Shown piece after piece: positions 11,371 through 21,594 of a stretch of DNA of 64,000 nt. This stretch comes from Portulaca oleracea (Eukaryota; Streptophyta; Magnoliopsida; Caryophyllales; Portulacaceae). The notes under the pieces were generated by a model, which worked only from the letters and a program-made list of their open reading frames with translations, was not told the DNA's origin and did not search any database. Each line of letters opens with the position of its first letter. The first letter of the stretch is position 1. The stretch covers positions 24,311,144 through 24,375,143 of the forward strand of contig CM055875.1 of NCBI GenBank assembly GCA_029582165.1. The letters run 5' to 3'. Position numbers and translations under genes: made by a program.

Positions 11371-11597
11371 CAAAAAATTGCTGGGGGGGGTGTGCCACAC
11401 ATATTTTTTAACTGACTCATGGGTCACAACTTTTTTTTAATGGATTCCCAGGGGCCATTAAACTTACTTAAGTGACTGGGGGGTGACATTCCGGCTATTT
11501 TGGCTGAAATTCGACGAGTTATGTACCCTTATTTTTCTATCTAATTTAACTTTATCTACCCTTCATCCCTCTTCCTCTCTTCCTCTCTTTCCCTCCC
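11371..11597 (+). repeat. Left terminal inverted repeat of the kinesin-carrying MULE
   Basis: Pairs with 12498-12724 on the opposite strand. Shared blocks include GTGACATTCCGGCTATTTTG and the C/T-rich CTTCATCCCTCTTCCTCTC stretch near the inner edge. The right arm holds a small insertion of about 15 bases relative to the left. Confidence 0.92.
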
Positions 11598-11756
11598 CTT
11601 TTCCTCTATAGTTCATTCATCTCCAATTGAACCCCAACAAAACTCATGGATGCTTGGCACTCTAGCGAGGCTTTGTTGAAGCCAATGTTGATGATGGTCT
11701 TCTGGAGATTTTTAGTCTAAAGCTTTCTTCATTTATTTTTCCTCCTTTCTTCACAG

Positions 11757-12518
11757 GATGCAGAAGAAGACATGGTAAAGGAGGATTGTGAAATTGAAGA
11801 CAAGAAATCAAATGGATTTTGTGATGCAAGAGAGAAAGAAGAGCTTTTAATGGAGATCCAGTACTTGAGGAACAAGTTACATGCATATGCTGCTGATTTA
11901 GCTCCAAACAAGTCAATTGACAAGCTCCAATCTTCATTGCTATCACACTCCAAGCAATTACACGAAAGCATGAGTTGCCAATTTAATAATAGTGAGGAAG
12001 AATTAGAGAAGGAGAGACAAAAGTGGGCTGAAATGGAGAGCGAGTGGATTAACTTAACGGATGAACTAAAAATTGATATTGAATCACAACGTCAGCATGA
12101 ACTAAAACTAGAGATAGAGCTCCAACAAGAGAGGAAGTACACAGAGGAGTTGGATGATGCCCTCCATAGAGCCGTGTTAGGCCATGCTAGATTTTTGGAA
12201 CACTATGTAGAGATGCAGGAAAAGTATGAATGTTTATACGAAAATCACAGAAGGATAAGGGAAACTATAGCAGATGTGAAAAGGGCAGCTTCCAAGGCAG
12301 GATGTAAAGGGTATAGTGCTTGGTATGCCAAGGCTTTTGCCGCAGAGCTTTCAGCTACGAGGCTGCAGGAGAAGAGGGAACGAGAGCGCTTGAGGAGGGA
12401 GAACAACGCTCTTCAGATACAGCTTAGAGAAAATGTTAAAGTTGTGCAGACTTTTTCAAGCATCTATGGATCGCAGCACCAGAAAAAGAGGGGGAGGGAA
12501 AGAGAGGAAGAGGGATGA
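11757..12518 (+). pseudogene. Captured kinesin-12 (POK/PAKRP1-like) coiled-coil fragment
   Basis: An open frame of 248 codons from the first Met (11772). The frame opens at 11757 just after a splice-acceptor-like CTTTCTTCACAG, giving D-A-E-E-D before that Met. The protein is coiled-coil rich: REKEELLMEIQYLRNKL, HDELKLEIELQQERKYTEEL-type heptads, and a block IRETIADVKRAASKAGCKG followed by LQEKRERERLRRENNALQIQLREN. These two blocks match the C-terminal stalk of plant kinesin-12 proteins that guide the phragmoplast. There is no motor domain. The final residues KKRGREREEEG come from the TIR. Upstream, 11680-11714 could be preceding exon sequence with a shortened intron (11715-11756, too short to be normal). 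It is a gene fragment, not a working kinesin; whether it is transcribed is unknown. Confidence 0.8.
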
Positions 12519-12724
12519 AGGGTAGATAAAATTAAAATTAGATAGAAAAATATGAGTATTTTCGTCTTTCTCAACATAACTCGTCGGATTTTAGCCAAAA
12601 TAGCCGGAATGTCACCCCCCAATCACTTAAATAAGTTTGATGACCCCCGGAAATGCATTAAAAAAAGTTGTGACCCGCGAGTCGGTTAAAAAAGATGTGT
12701 GGCACCCCCCCCAGCAATTTTTTG
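12498..12724 (-). repeat. Right terminal inverted repeat of the kinesin-carrying MULE
   Basis: Inverted partner of 11371-11597. Its inner edge supplies the last codons and the stop of the captured kinesin reading frame (the lysine/arginine/glutamate-rich tail). Confidence 0.92.
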
Positions 12725-12756
12725 GCAATTCTTATGTATCAATTTTTCATTCATAC

Positions 12757-12759
<3 letters not shown>

Positions 12760-12832
<73 letters not shown>
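12760..12832. repeat. (CA)n(TA)n microsatellite
   Basis: About 28 CA units followed by about 8 TA units, 26 bases beyond the MULE's right target duplication. Confidence 0.95.
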
Positions 12833-12999
12833 ATTATTAATAAACTTTTAATCATTAAACTTGCTCAATAAAACTTAATAAACGTGTATAAAATAATCTC
12901 AACCTTATAATCTCTCTTGATTATTGGATGTCCAACGTAACTCTTACGCTTTACTTAGGAGGAGGGTAAAAGGGAGGTGGGTTAAGGAGGGTGCTAACC

Positions 13000-13349
13000 C
13001 CTACTTACCCCTGCTTGGGAAGGGAGTGAGAGAGGGTAAGGGAGAGTAGAGGGGAGTGAGATTTACCCCCCATTACCCTTTCTAACTCTTATTTTTCTTA
13101 CACCCCAATTTGGGGGTGTAAGGAAGAGTTTAATTAAATTATAACATACATAAAATAGAAATGATCATATTACCCTTAACCCTAATTGAATCATAACACA
13201 CACGCACATTCATCTCTCTCTCCAACTCACACACACAGTCACACACACAGTCACACACATAAACACACACACTCTCTGGCATACACACACACACACACAT
13301 CCATCTCTCTCTCCCCCTCTCTCACTCTCTCGTATATACATACACACAC

Positions 13350-13393
<44 letters not shown>

Positions 13394-13464
13394 CACACAC
13401 ACACACAAACACATCCATTTCTCTCTCTAACTCACACACACTCTGTCCCTCTCTCATTCCTCTC

Positions 13465-13511
<47 letters not shown>

Positions 13512-13522
13512 ACTCTCCCACA

Positions 13523-13561
<39 letters not shown>

Positions 13562-13651
13562 ATCTGAGAGATAGAGAGAGAGTAGACTAGGAGGGTGGAG
13601 AGAGAGAAAGAGGATAGAGAGAGTATAGAGAGAAAATTGTTGTTTAGAGAG

Positions 13652-13724
<73 letters not shown>

Positions 13725-13966
13725 GAAGGGTAGAGAGAGAATGAGTATAGAACTAATGTATGAGTGTAATAAAACGTCATTGTATTACATATAATATGAA
13801 AGGACAAATATGTCAATTAAATACTTACTCTTATGAACTCTCCTAATTGATTTCTCAAAGCAAGGGTAAATGGTTTACCCTTATAAACACTCTCATACCA
13901 TCGCTCTCCTTTACTCTTATGAAATCTTACCCTCCTTTCTAACTCTCTTCCCAAGCGAACCATTAG
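13000..13966. mobile_element. Probable MITE with microsatellite interior
   Basis: The left arm reads CTTACCCCTGCTTGGGAAGG and then GGAGTGAGAGAGGGTAAG. The right end on the minus strand reads CTAATGGTTCGCTTGGGAAG and then AGAGTTAGAAAGG. These inverted ends, about 45 bases alignable, enclose a ~540-bp microsatellite block. Target duplication is uncertain (TTA/TAG-like), so boundaries are approximate. Confidence 0.45.
13190..13735. repeat. Compound (CA)/(TC)/(GA) microsatellite block
   Basis: Alternating CA and TC runs fill 13190-13558, then GA runs to 13735. All reading frames across it are low-complexity artefacts. The pyrimidine-rich left half is complementary to the purine-rich right half. 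Confidence 0.95.
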
Positions 13967-15017
13967 TCTCCTTCAATATTGTCTAGTAAGAAAGTTCAAG
14001 ATTGCTGGAGGAAATGATGTTAGGCCGGCTTGAATCTTCATCATCTTCTCTTGGCTTGTTGATCTTTTTGCAGTATGTATGACAAGAAGAGATATAACTT
14101 AATAACCAAATGGTTGTCTTGCTTGGATTTTGCTAAGAGTCATGGACGAACTCATTTCCATAAGAACTATTTACTATACCGTAAATGTTCATAGGGAGAA
14201 AATTTAGCGACTTAACACACTTAAGATAAATTTGTTTCTCCCTTGATCCACTTCAGTATAATTGCAGTCTAAACATGAATGAGAGGATGTGATTAGAAGG
14301 TGCCATGCTCAAATGGCTAGAGAACGACTTCTATTTAAATGAGACATCTCTCACTCCATAACCCTTGGTCAAAGGACTTAATTAAGGTCCTTAATGAGTA
14401 TCTTGACCTTGACTAAGTCAATTGACAACATGGGATAATTATAATATCACTGTTGGGGTCAATATTTTGGTGTTAATAAAGGATTACACCTTATACAGCC
14501 GTTAAGTAGCTGAGCCTCACTACGTATCGTGGCAAGAACACCATGGTCCGTGGTGAGCTTTGTACTCTTTGCCTTGCTCTCTGGTTGCCAACACGATTTG
14601 TGCTAGCCTCAACTTGGATGGCGTTGATCATATAACTTGTGTTTAACTTATATATGATCCTTATACTTATACCATATGATTTCTCATATTATAAAATATA
14701 CTTATACTCATGAAATAATCCCAACAGTTGCTCACTTATTCTCCTTGTTCTTAAATAATTATCATTTCAGACATTTTTGGAGCTATTTACAAAATAATAG
14801 CTATGCGTATATCTAGAGATGCTTTTTAGTAGATACCGTTCAATATAGGCTTCATTTGGTGTAGTAGAAAATAATTTTTCCGAAAATGATTTTCTCTTTT
14901 TTTTGGTTTTTGGTGATAAAAAATAAGAAAAATCATTTCTAGGAAAATTTTTCTCTCTTCCCTTTATAAATCATTTCCTAAAGTCCATCCTTGGCAAAAT
15001 CTTATTTCCCCGTCTCA
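13967..15017. other. Unassigned intergenic sequence, possible short solo LTR
   Basis: No gene recognised. At 14451-14726 a 276-bp stretch starts TGTTGGGG and ends CCCAACA, like a copia-type LTR, but no flanking duplication is visible (ATCAC versus GTTGC). Near 14845-14960 there is a self-complementary AATTTTTCC/GGAAAATTT region that may be a worn MITE. Confidence 0.3.
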
Positions 15018-15022
15018 TTGCA

Positions 15023-15555
15023 TGTTCGGTTGTAGTTTTTGTGGTTTTCTAGACTAGGGTTGTTGTACCTCAGGGATGTTGTGTCTGGCTAATGAGGAAA
15101 TTGGTTTGGTTGGGGGTTCAATGCGAAAAGCAATAAATAATTGAAAGGAAAGCAAATTAAACTATACTAATCATGGATTTCAGAACAAAAATAATCAAGT
15201 AAACATGAATAAAAGATGGACTAACCTAATTCAACAAGGAAGAAAACTAAACTAAGAGTGAAAATAAAAGCAAGAAATAAGAAAACAATAAAACTAAACC
15301 TAATAATGAAATTGAGAGCAAGAAACTATACCTTCAAAGCATTAAATCTTCACTAACTCTTCAACTTGAATCCTTCACTCGAATTTTCCCCGAATAAACA
15401 AGAAAATTATGATTTGGATTACTAAGAATCCCCAAATCCTCACTTGAAAGTAGAATTTGTGACTCTTAATCCTCCTCCTCACTAAAAGTTGGATTGGTGG
15501 TGAACTAGCACAAGAAAGCTTTGAATGCATATCAACAATGAAAACTTAGAGAGAC

Positions 15556-15589
<34 letters not shown>

Positions 15590-16303
15590 TTGATTACAAT
15601 GAAATAAAAGAAAAGAAAACTTGAATAACAATTAAAGCTTAATGAAAGATAAAGGCAAGATAAGAAAGATGCAATAAAACTTAATTCTACTCTAATCCTA
15701 ATCTCTAACTACTTGATTCTAATTCTAATCTAATTCATAATGATGCTGAAATGTTTGGGGTATTTATAGAAGGAATAAAAATAAGGGTAAAACCCTAGAT
15801 TAAGCACATCAGCCGCGCGTTTATTTCCGTAGATTGCCGATTGGTCGTGGGTGCGACCTCACTCTGCCCTTTTCATCCAAGATTTGCCCAGGTTTTGTCG
15901 CGGGTGTTACCAACCAGGCCGCGGGCGCGACCTCATTCTGTCCTGCTGTCGCGGGTGTGACGAAGCTGGTCGTGGTTGTGACCTCTTCCTGCCCATCTTC
16001 CCTTCTTCCTTCTTCCCTAGGCTGTAGCAAACGCTAAAAGGGATGTAGTGGGTGTTACACCATACTTTTGCACCAAAAATGGGGAAAGAGTTCCTGAGTC
16101 GGTTCCGCTTCACTTCTCGGCTCGGCTTGGCTAGGGATATTGCTCGGGATTCCCTAAAAAGCCCCAATTTAGCTCATTTTTCTTCTAACTCTTTATTATC
16201 CTAGAAAAATACAAAATTATCATATCTAATATATAATCAAGGGACTAAAACAAGCAAAACACCTTATAAATGATATCAATTCGGCTCGAAACGAGACCGA
16301 ACA
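15023..16303 (-). repeat. 3' LTR of the non-autonomous Athila-like element
   Basis: Direct repeat of 19656-20986. It includes a (GA)n run at 15552-15589 missing from the other LTR, and a CpG-rich hairpin-motif cluster at about 15838-16055. The outer end is TGTTCGG and the inner end ACCGAACA. Confidence 0.93.
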
Positions 16304-16316
16304 ACACTCCCACACA
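16304..16316 (-). other. Polypurine tract of the non-autonomous Athila-like element
   Basis: The minus strand reads TTGTGTGGGAGTG immediately before the LTR start TGTTCGG. The same purine-rich string recurs deeper in the internal region (17640-17660, 17750-17775). Confidence 0.6.
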
Positions 16317-18150
16317 AGGTTTTTCTCTCCCCGAGCAAACTAAAACAAAGAATAAAAAGAAACTAACTACCCTAACTCACTTTCGCAAGAATCGCGGATG
16401 CATTTAGCACATGCACCAAGCCCTTTAAACCCCTTGGCAGCCTAAGAGGACGAGAAATGTCTCGTGAGGGTTTATAAACGCTATCCCACAAAAGCAAAGG
16501 AAAAGAAAAGAAAAAGAAAAGAAAGGAAGAAAAAGAAAAAGCAAACTCAAAACTAAAGAAAAGAAGGGAGGAGAAACACTTTGTGAGATAAAGAGGCGAA
16601 ATTGAGAAAGGAGGTCGGTAACAAGGAAATTCACACACACGATCGTGAAGCTATCTACTCAAACAATGCATTCACTCAACTAAGAACAATTAATAAGCAC
16701 TATCAAGGCAACTAGCAAGAATGTTACTCGAGTTCGCATTTTTCACCTCACTCATGCATAGCTTGATTGGTTCCTAGTGCTCAAGTGCACTGTTTCCGAC
16801 TTGTTTTTGTTCAAGTCAAGGTTCAATTGGATAGAAATAACTACTCAAACACCCATGCTCATTATTTAATTAATTAATGGTGGTTCCTCTCCCTATTTGG
16901 TGCCGCCCTTGGCTTGGTGAAGGCTGCAGGTTACATAGAGATCGGTTCTACACTAATTTCATTCAATGCTTTTCTTGATGTCAGTTTGTTCGAGAATTGA
17001 GCGCCTCTAAAAGGGGTCTACTCTGCCAACATAAATCCTTTCCATTCACATACGAGGTGCTTAAGGGGCGTGAGCGCCGCACCACTCACACCGATCTATG
17101 TAGGTGAACCAACATTTTCACTTAATTCAACTATTTTTGGTGTTAGTCTTTTCGGGAATTGCACGGCTCATAAATGGGGTCTACCCCCCCCCCCCCAACA
17201 CGGGCTACTCCATACGCAAATGAAGTGCCTAAGGGGTAAGAGCGTCGTACCACTCATACCAACCCGTGTAGGTGAACTAACTTTCAATTACATTCTATTG
17301 TTTTTCAGCTTTTCTTACTTAGACATAGATATTCAAGAAGCTAAAACTTTCCTCCTAAACCAAAATCATCACATTAACTAGCCTAAAAGTGAATTTCTAA
17401 GGATACCACATGGTTGTAAATACAGGTGAGGTTATTATGTTTAGGAAAAGCAACAATCAAGTTCGAAGCCTATCAAGCATTCACTAACTAATCCTAACTA
17501 AGCAATTGCACTATTCTTGCAATAAGCTACACAACTATATATACAAACTACCTTTAGCCGACAAAAATTTTAAAATTTCGCCTAATCTTCATGATACTAA
17601 AGTTGTTTCTCTTCAAAAAAACTAAAAAGGCACTTGTGCCACCCCACTCCCACACAAAAACTCTACAATGTCCTTATTGTGACTAAGGTGACACCACACA
17701 CAAAAGAAAATTTCACAAAAGAGAAGAAAAACACAAGTCGGCATGTATGCCACCCCCACTCCCACACAAAAAGGCCAACAATGTCCTCATTGGAATAGAA
17801 ATAGAGATAAGCAAGTATCCCAAAGAAAAAAAAGAAAAAGAAACACACCAAAAGAAAACAAAAGAAGAAAAGAAAGATAAGGAAGGATATTACCTGGTTC
17901 GGTGCTGAGTGTACCCAAACAATGAAGTCTCAGAATAATGAAACCATCTATGAAGCCTCAACCACTCCATCTCACCTCAAGACACCGGGCACCATGTCAG
18001 AACCATTCAATGCCCGTAGTAACAAGTCATGCATTCTCGCATGCATCTCAAAATAGTGAACATAAGAGCACACTCTCAATAGGACATTAACAAACGTTAG
18101 TGCTCTCAACAGTTTATCGAATGCCTTAGAAAAGTCATAGAATTGACGGA
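16317..18150 (-). other. Long non-coding 3' internal region of the Athila-like element
   Basis: No reading frame of interest. It holds modules shared with 48532-50490 of the other Athila-like element: an A/G-rich tract with a GAGGGTTTATAAACG block (16440-16620), two copies of a GTGCGGCAC-containing module (about 17040-17110 and 17220-17285), and two copies of a polypurine-like TTTGTGTGGGAGTGGGGGTGGCA module (17636-17690 and 17745-17795). A run of 14 C occurs near 17186. The role is unknown; it is where fuller Athila copies carry an env-like region. Confidence 0.7.
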
Positions 18151-18642
18151 CTACAGGAATGTACATAACTTTCCTAGGAACCTTAAAAGAAGATATGACA
18201 AATGATTCCTCCCATTGACTTGTAAATGGAGATTGGGTATGCAAATCAACGGGAGGGGCAATACAACACATTCCTTAACCTGCTTATGCACATACTTGGA
18301 TGCAAACAACGACTCATAAAGCATATCATCATCAAAAATATCATTGTCACAAACCAAGTTCAAACACTTAGGATCAATCCCCAAAGACTCAAGTTCATCA
18401 TCACAAGATTTCACATTAATGGATTCGCATGAAAGGATAGCTAATGCCTCATTAATACAATGATCCTTAATGAAAGTGAATAAATCAGTATCAAGCACAC
18501 ATTCAATTACAAAGGATTCAATTTCATTCTCAACAAGATCATGTTCAGTTACATAACAAGTATCATGGCATTCATTAGACTCAACCTTTTTCTTACAGAA
18601 GGGCATGGACAATGGTGTGGACAATGGTTCATCATCTAACAT
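18151..18642 (-). pseudogene. Athila-type linker fragment with LGI..LYESLFAS block
   Basis: A 163-residue acidic frame. Its ESLGIDPKCLN and DIFDDDMLYESLFAS blocks match the segment between protease and RT in the element at 42644-51781 (ALGINTDSVN, DVFDGDVLYESLFAS). It overlaps by a few bases the 3' end of the upstream knuckle-containing frame. No catalytic motif is present. It looks like a remnant of the pol N-terminal side fused close to gag after deletion of the enzymatic domains; independent function is unproven. Confidence 0.6.
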
Positions 18643-19510
18643 GTTTTCTCAAGTTCTACATCATCACACACAAAATCATCAATTTTCTCATGCTCTCTAG
18701 ATGTGGCTAGAGCTAAGGATTTTCTGAGCTCGATATATGCAAAACTAGGTCTATTAAAGTAGGAATCATCCTCATCATAATCATACAAAAGAGAATCACC
18801 ATGCAATTCAGGACTCAAAGATGATGAATGATCTACTTCAGCTATCGAATCAACCACTTGTGAAGAAAAAGTTTCTACCCTAGTTTTAATCATGCGTAAA
18901 AATTCTTGCGTGCACTCAGTCATCGTCGCACGAAAATCATCCACTACAGCTTGGACACAAGAATCAGAATCATGGTACGGCGAACCACAATGTAAGCACA
19001 AAGGATGAGACTCAACAACATCACATGGGGGAAGATCATAAGAGTTTTCAACATAATCCCTACCATAAGATTGATAATCAGAATACAAGGGGTATTCACA
19101 TGATTGTCTAGTTAAGGTGTCAAAGAAATTTTCCATATACTCCCCACCACTAGATTGACCATTCAGATTTTGAGGGTATTCATGATATGGTATGACTAAA
19201 GGCTCAGAGGGAGGTGCGAAATTTGTAATATGGGAGTCATAGGGAGAATTTTGTTGTTCAAGCTCATAAGTATCCCTAGAAAACCATTCAAGGAATTCTC
19301 ACGCAACATCTTCTCCTAAACTAGAAAACCCATAAAATTCGAAGAGATTTCGGGTTTCATAACTCACCCCCTCATGCACAATTCCCAAAAGATCTAATGT
19401 GTCATAAAAGATATCATACAATTCACATTGAGCACGATCATAATGTAATCTAGCAAAATATCTCCAAAATACTTCATGCTCAAATGGGGGAAATCGAGGA
19501 CAAGCAATAA
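18636..19510 (-). pseudogene. gag-like protein of non-autonomous Athila-like element
   Basis: The frame from Met at 19136 encodes 166 residues with a CCHC knuckle CLHCGSPYHDSDSC (about residues 47-60) and an acidic C-terminus. The same frame stays open upstream to about 19510 apart from one stop at 19299-19301. That part includes EFLEWFSRDTYELEQQN and CELYDIFYDTLDLLGIVHEG, so the ancestral product was about 290 residues. It does not resemble the canonical Athila gag core seen at 44078-44494, apart from the knuckle. It may be a dedicated RNA-binding product of this non-autonomous family; function is inferred only from the knuckle. Confidence 0.6.
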
Positions 19511-19636
19511 CTCCTTTATACTTTTTTATTTTTCTTATTTGTTTTTAAATTTTGCATCTACATTTTTTCTTAGAAGAATCTTGAAAACAATAAACTATTT
19601 ACACAAACCAATAACCTAATCTACCAAATAACGCCA

Positions 19637-19654
19637 TCCCCGGCAACAGCGCCA
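19637..19654 (-). other. Primer binding site, Asp tRNA type
   Basis: The minus strand reads TGGCGCTGTTGCCGGGGA, one base inside the 5' LTR. It matches the Athila-type Asp tRNA primer site with one visible difference in the usual GCCGTTGCC core. Confidence 0.88.
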
Positions 19655-19655
19655 T

Positions 19656-20986
19656 TATTCGGTTGTAGTTTTTGTGGTTTTCGAGAGTACGGTTGTCGTA
19701 CTTCAGGGACGGGGTGTCTGGCTAATGAAGAAATTGGTTTGGTTGGGGGTTTTCAATTCGAAAAGCAATAAATAATTGAAAGGAAAGCAAATTAAACTAT
19801 ACTAATCATGGATTTCATAACAACAATAATCAAGTAAACATGAATAAAAGATGGACTAATCTAATTCAACAAGAAAGAAAACTAAACTAAGAGTGCAAAT
19901 AAAAGCAAGAAATAAGAAAACGATCAAACTAAACCTAATAATGAAATTAAGCGCAAGAAATTATACCTTCAAAGTATTAAATCTTCACTAACTCTTCATC
20001 GTTAATCCTTCACTCAAATTTTCCCCCGAACAAACAAGAAAATTGTGATTTGGATTACTAAGAATCACCAAATCCTCACTTGAAAGTAGAATTTATGACT
20101 CTTAATCATCCTCACTAAAAGTTGGATTGGTGGTGAACTAGCACTAGAAAGCTTTGAATGCAAATCAACAATGAAAACTTAGAGTGAGAGAGAAAGCAAA
20201 AACTTGGAAATTGCTTGAATTGATTAAAACAGAGAGTTGATTATAATGAAAGAAAAGAAAACTTGAATAACAATCGAAGCTTAATGAAAGATAAAGGCAA
20301 GATAAGAAAGATGCAATAAAACCTAATTCTACTCTAATCTTAACCTCTAACTACTTGATTCTAATTCTAATCTAATTCATAATGATGCTGAAATGTTTGG
20401 GGTATTTATAGAAGATATAAAAATAAGGCCAAAACCCTAGATAAAGCACAGCAGCCGCGCGTTTATTTCTGCAGATTGCTGATTGGTCGCGGGTGCAACC
20501 AGACAGGTCGCGGGTGCGACCTCACTCTGCCCTTTTCATCCAAGATTTGCCCAGGTTTTCTCGCGGGTGTTACCAACCAAGTCGCGGGTGCGACCTCATT
20601 CTGCCTTGTTGTCGCGGGTGTGACAAAGCTGGTCGCGGGTGTGACGAAGTTGGTCGCGAGTGTGACCTCTTCCTGCCTATCTTCCCTTCTTCCTTCTTCC
20701 CTAGGCTGTAGCGCCTGCTACAAGGGATGTAGCGGGTGTTACACCCCTGTTTTACACCAAAAATGGGGAAAGAGTTCCCAGGTTGGTTCCGCTTCGCTTC
20801 TCGGCTCGGCTTGGCTCGGGATATCGCTCGAAATTCCCTAAAAAGCCCCTATTTAGCGCATGTTCCTTCTAACTCTTTATTATCCTACAAAAACACAAAA
20901 TTATCATATCTTATAATAATCAAGGGACTAAAACAAGCAAAACACCTCATAAATGATACCGATTCGGCTCGAAAGGAGACCGAACA
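19656..20986 (-). repeat. 5' LTR of the non-autonomous Athila-like element
   Basis: Starts ACCGAAC on the outer right side (20986 inwards) and ends TATTCGG at 19656, where the second base differs from the other LTR (TGTTCGG). It contains the clearest hairpin-motif cluster (20485-20745). Confidence 0.93.
20485..20745. repeat. Cluster of GTCGCGGGTGCGAC dyads in the Athila-like LTR
   Basis: About nine copies of GTCGCGGGTGYGAC and variants in 260 bp, each a 5-bp stem around a 4-base loop (GTCGC-GGGT-GCGAC). The cluster is CpG-rich in an otherwise AT-rich element. Equivalent clusters lie in the other three Athila-like LTRs (about 15838-16055, 42805-43200, 50645-51050). Confidence 0.85.
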
Positions 20987-20991
20987 TTGCA

Positions 20992-21452
20992 TATCTTGCC
21001 CCCTCATCCGCCTTATGTTCACTTCTTCCATGAAACCCTCATTTCTTATCTTCCGCATTCTCTCTCATCATCCCTTTCTATGTCTTCCACTTTTTCACAG
21101 TGGCTAGGGCTTCGTTATCTCTCTTATCTGAAATCTCCTAAAATTTTGTGATCTTGCATTTGTTGAGTCCGTCAATTCCAAATCCAAAGATAGACAGAGA
21201 AAGAGACGAGAGAAAGAGACAAAAAGTTTGATTTTGTTGTCGTTTCATAGGTAAGCTACAAGATTTTACGGTTGCTTTTGCGGTCTCCTCTTGTTGATAT
21301 GGTTGATCGAGGTTTGATTTGGATTTTTCATTGACTTGACATTGAATTGTATCGAATTGTAGTGAGGTGGTTGTTCTTCACTAGTTTTGTGCTTTAGCTT
21401 CATCATCTATTCATCACTGACTAATCCTCGATCTGAGTTTTAGAGTAATTTC
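20992..21452. other. Unassigned sequence with UTR-like features
   Basis: No coding frame recognised. A purine-rich GACAGAGAAAGAGACGAG stretch and a donor-like ATAG/GTAAGC near 21250 resemble a 5' leader exon, but no coding exon follows before the CACTA fragment. Confidence 0.25.
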
Positions 21453-21594
21453 CACTGCTAGAAAATTGGTCTCTAATGATGAATAAATTTGGTCGTTAAA
21501 AGTGTAATATTTTATCATTAACAGCATTTAACGACTAACAAAGTGTTGGTCATCATTTGTTGTAATTGTTTCCCTTGTTAATAGCTATAACGAC
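21453..21594. mobile_element. CACTA (En/Spm-like) element end, interrupted
   Basis: Begins CACTGCTAGAAAATTGG, a CACTA-type terminus. It is followed by repeated GGTCGTTAA/GTCRTYA sub-terminal motifs. The same motif style resumes at 28865-29000 beyond the inserted Tat-like element. The opposite terminus was not found. Confidence 0.5.

Larger units (their letters stand above)
11371..12724 (+). mobile_element. Pack-MULE-type Mutator-like element carrying a kinesin-12 gene piece
   Basis: Perfect 10-bp duplications GCAATTCTTA flank it (11361-11370 and 12725-12734). Inverted ends of about 225 bp begin CAAAAAATTGCTGG on both sides and stay alignable to about 11597 and 12498. Long TIRs with 9-11-bp duplications are the mark of Mutator-like elements, and those holding host gene pieces are called Pack-MULEs. 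The interior carries no transposase but a captured, intron-containing fragment of a kinesin-12-type gene. The element is therefore non-autonomous and depended on a MULE transposase elsewhere. Boundaries are exact in the sequence; only superfamily placement is inference. Confidence 0.9.
15023..20986 (-). mobile_element. Non-autonomous Athila-like Ty3/gypsy element
   Basis: LTRs at 15023-16303 (1281 bp) and 19656-20986 (1331 bp) end TGTTCGGT...ACCGAACA, and the element is flanked by perfect TTGCA duplications (15018-15022, 20987-20991). The primer site next to the right LTR matches Asp tRNA, as in Athila elements, which sets the minus strand as coding. The internal 3.35 kb holds only gag-like frames with a CCHC knuckle and a linker block; protease, RT, RNase H and integrase are absent. 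LTR and 3' internal sequence are clearly related to the fuller element at 42644-51781, which may represent its autonomous partner type. Confidence 0.9.

Noticed and set aside
13186..13816. Several open frames of 64-134 codons on both strands
   Set aside because: They are translations of CA, TC and GA microsatellites with no real protein composition.
14451..14726. Solo copia LTR
   Set aside because: TGTTGGGG...CCCAACA ends are suggestive, but the flanks ATCAC and GTTGC do not match and no copy exists in the window.
15821..16167. GC-rich frames in the Athila-like LTR
   Set aside because: They arise from the hairpin-motif cluster, are on both strands, and are not conserved as protein in the sister LTRs.
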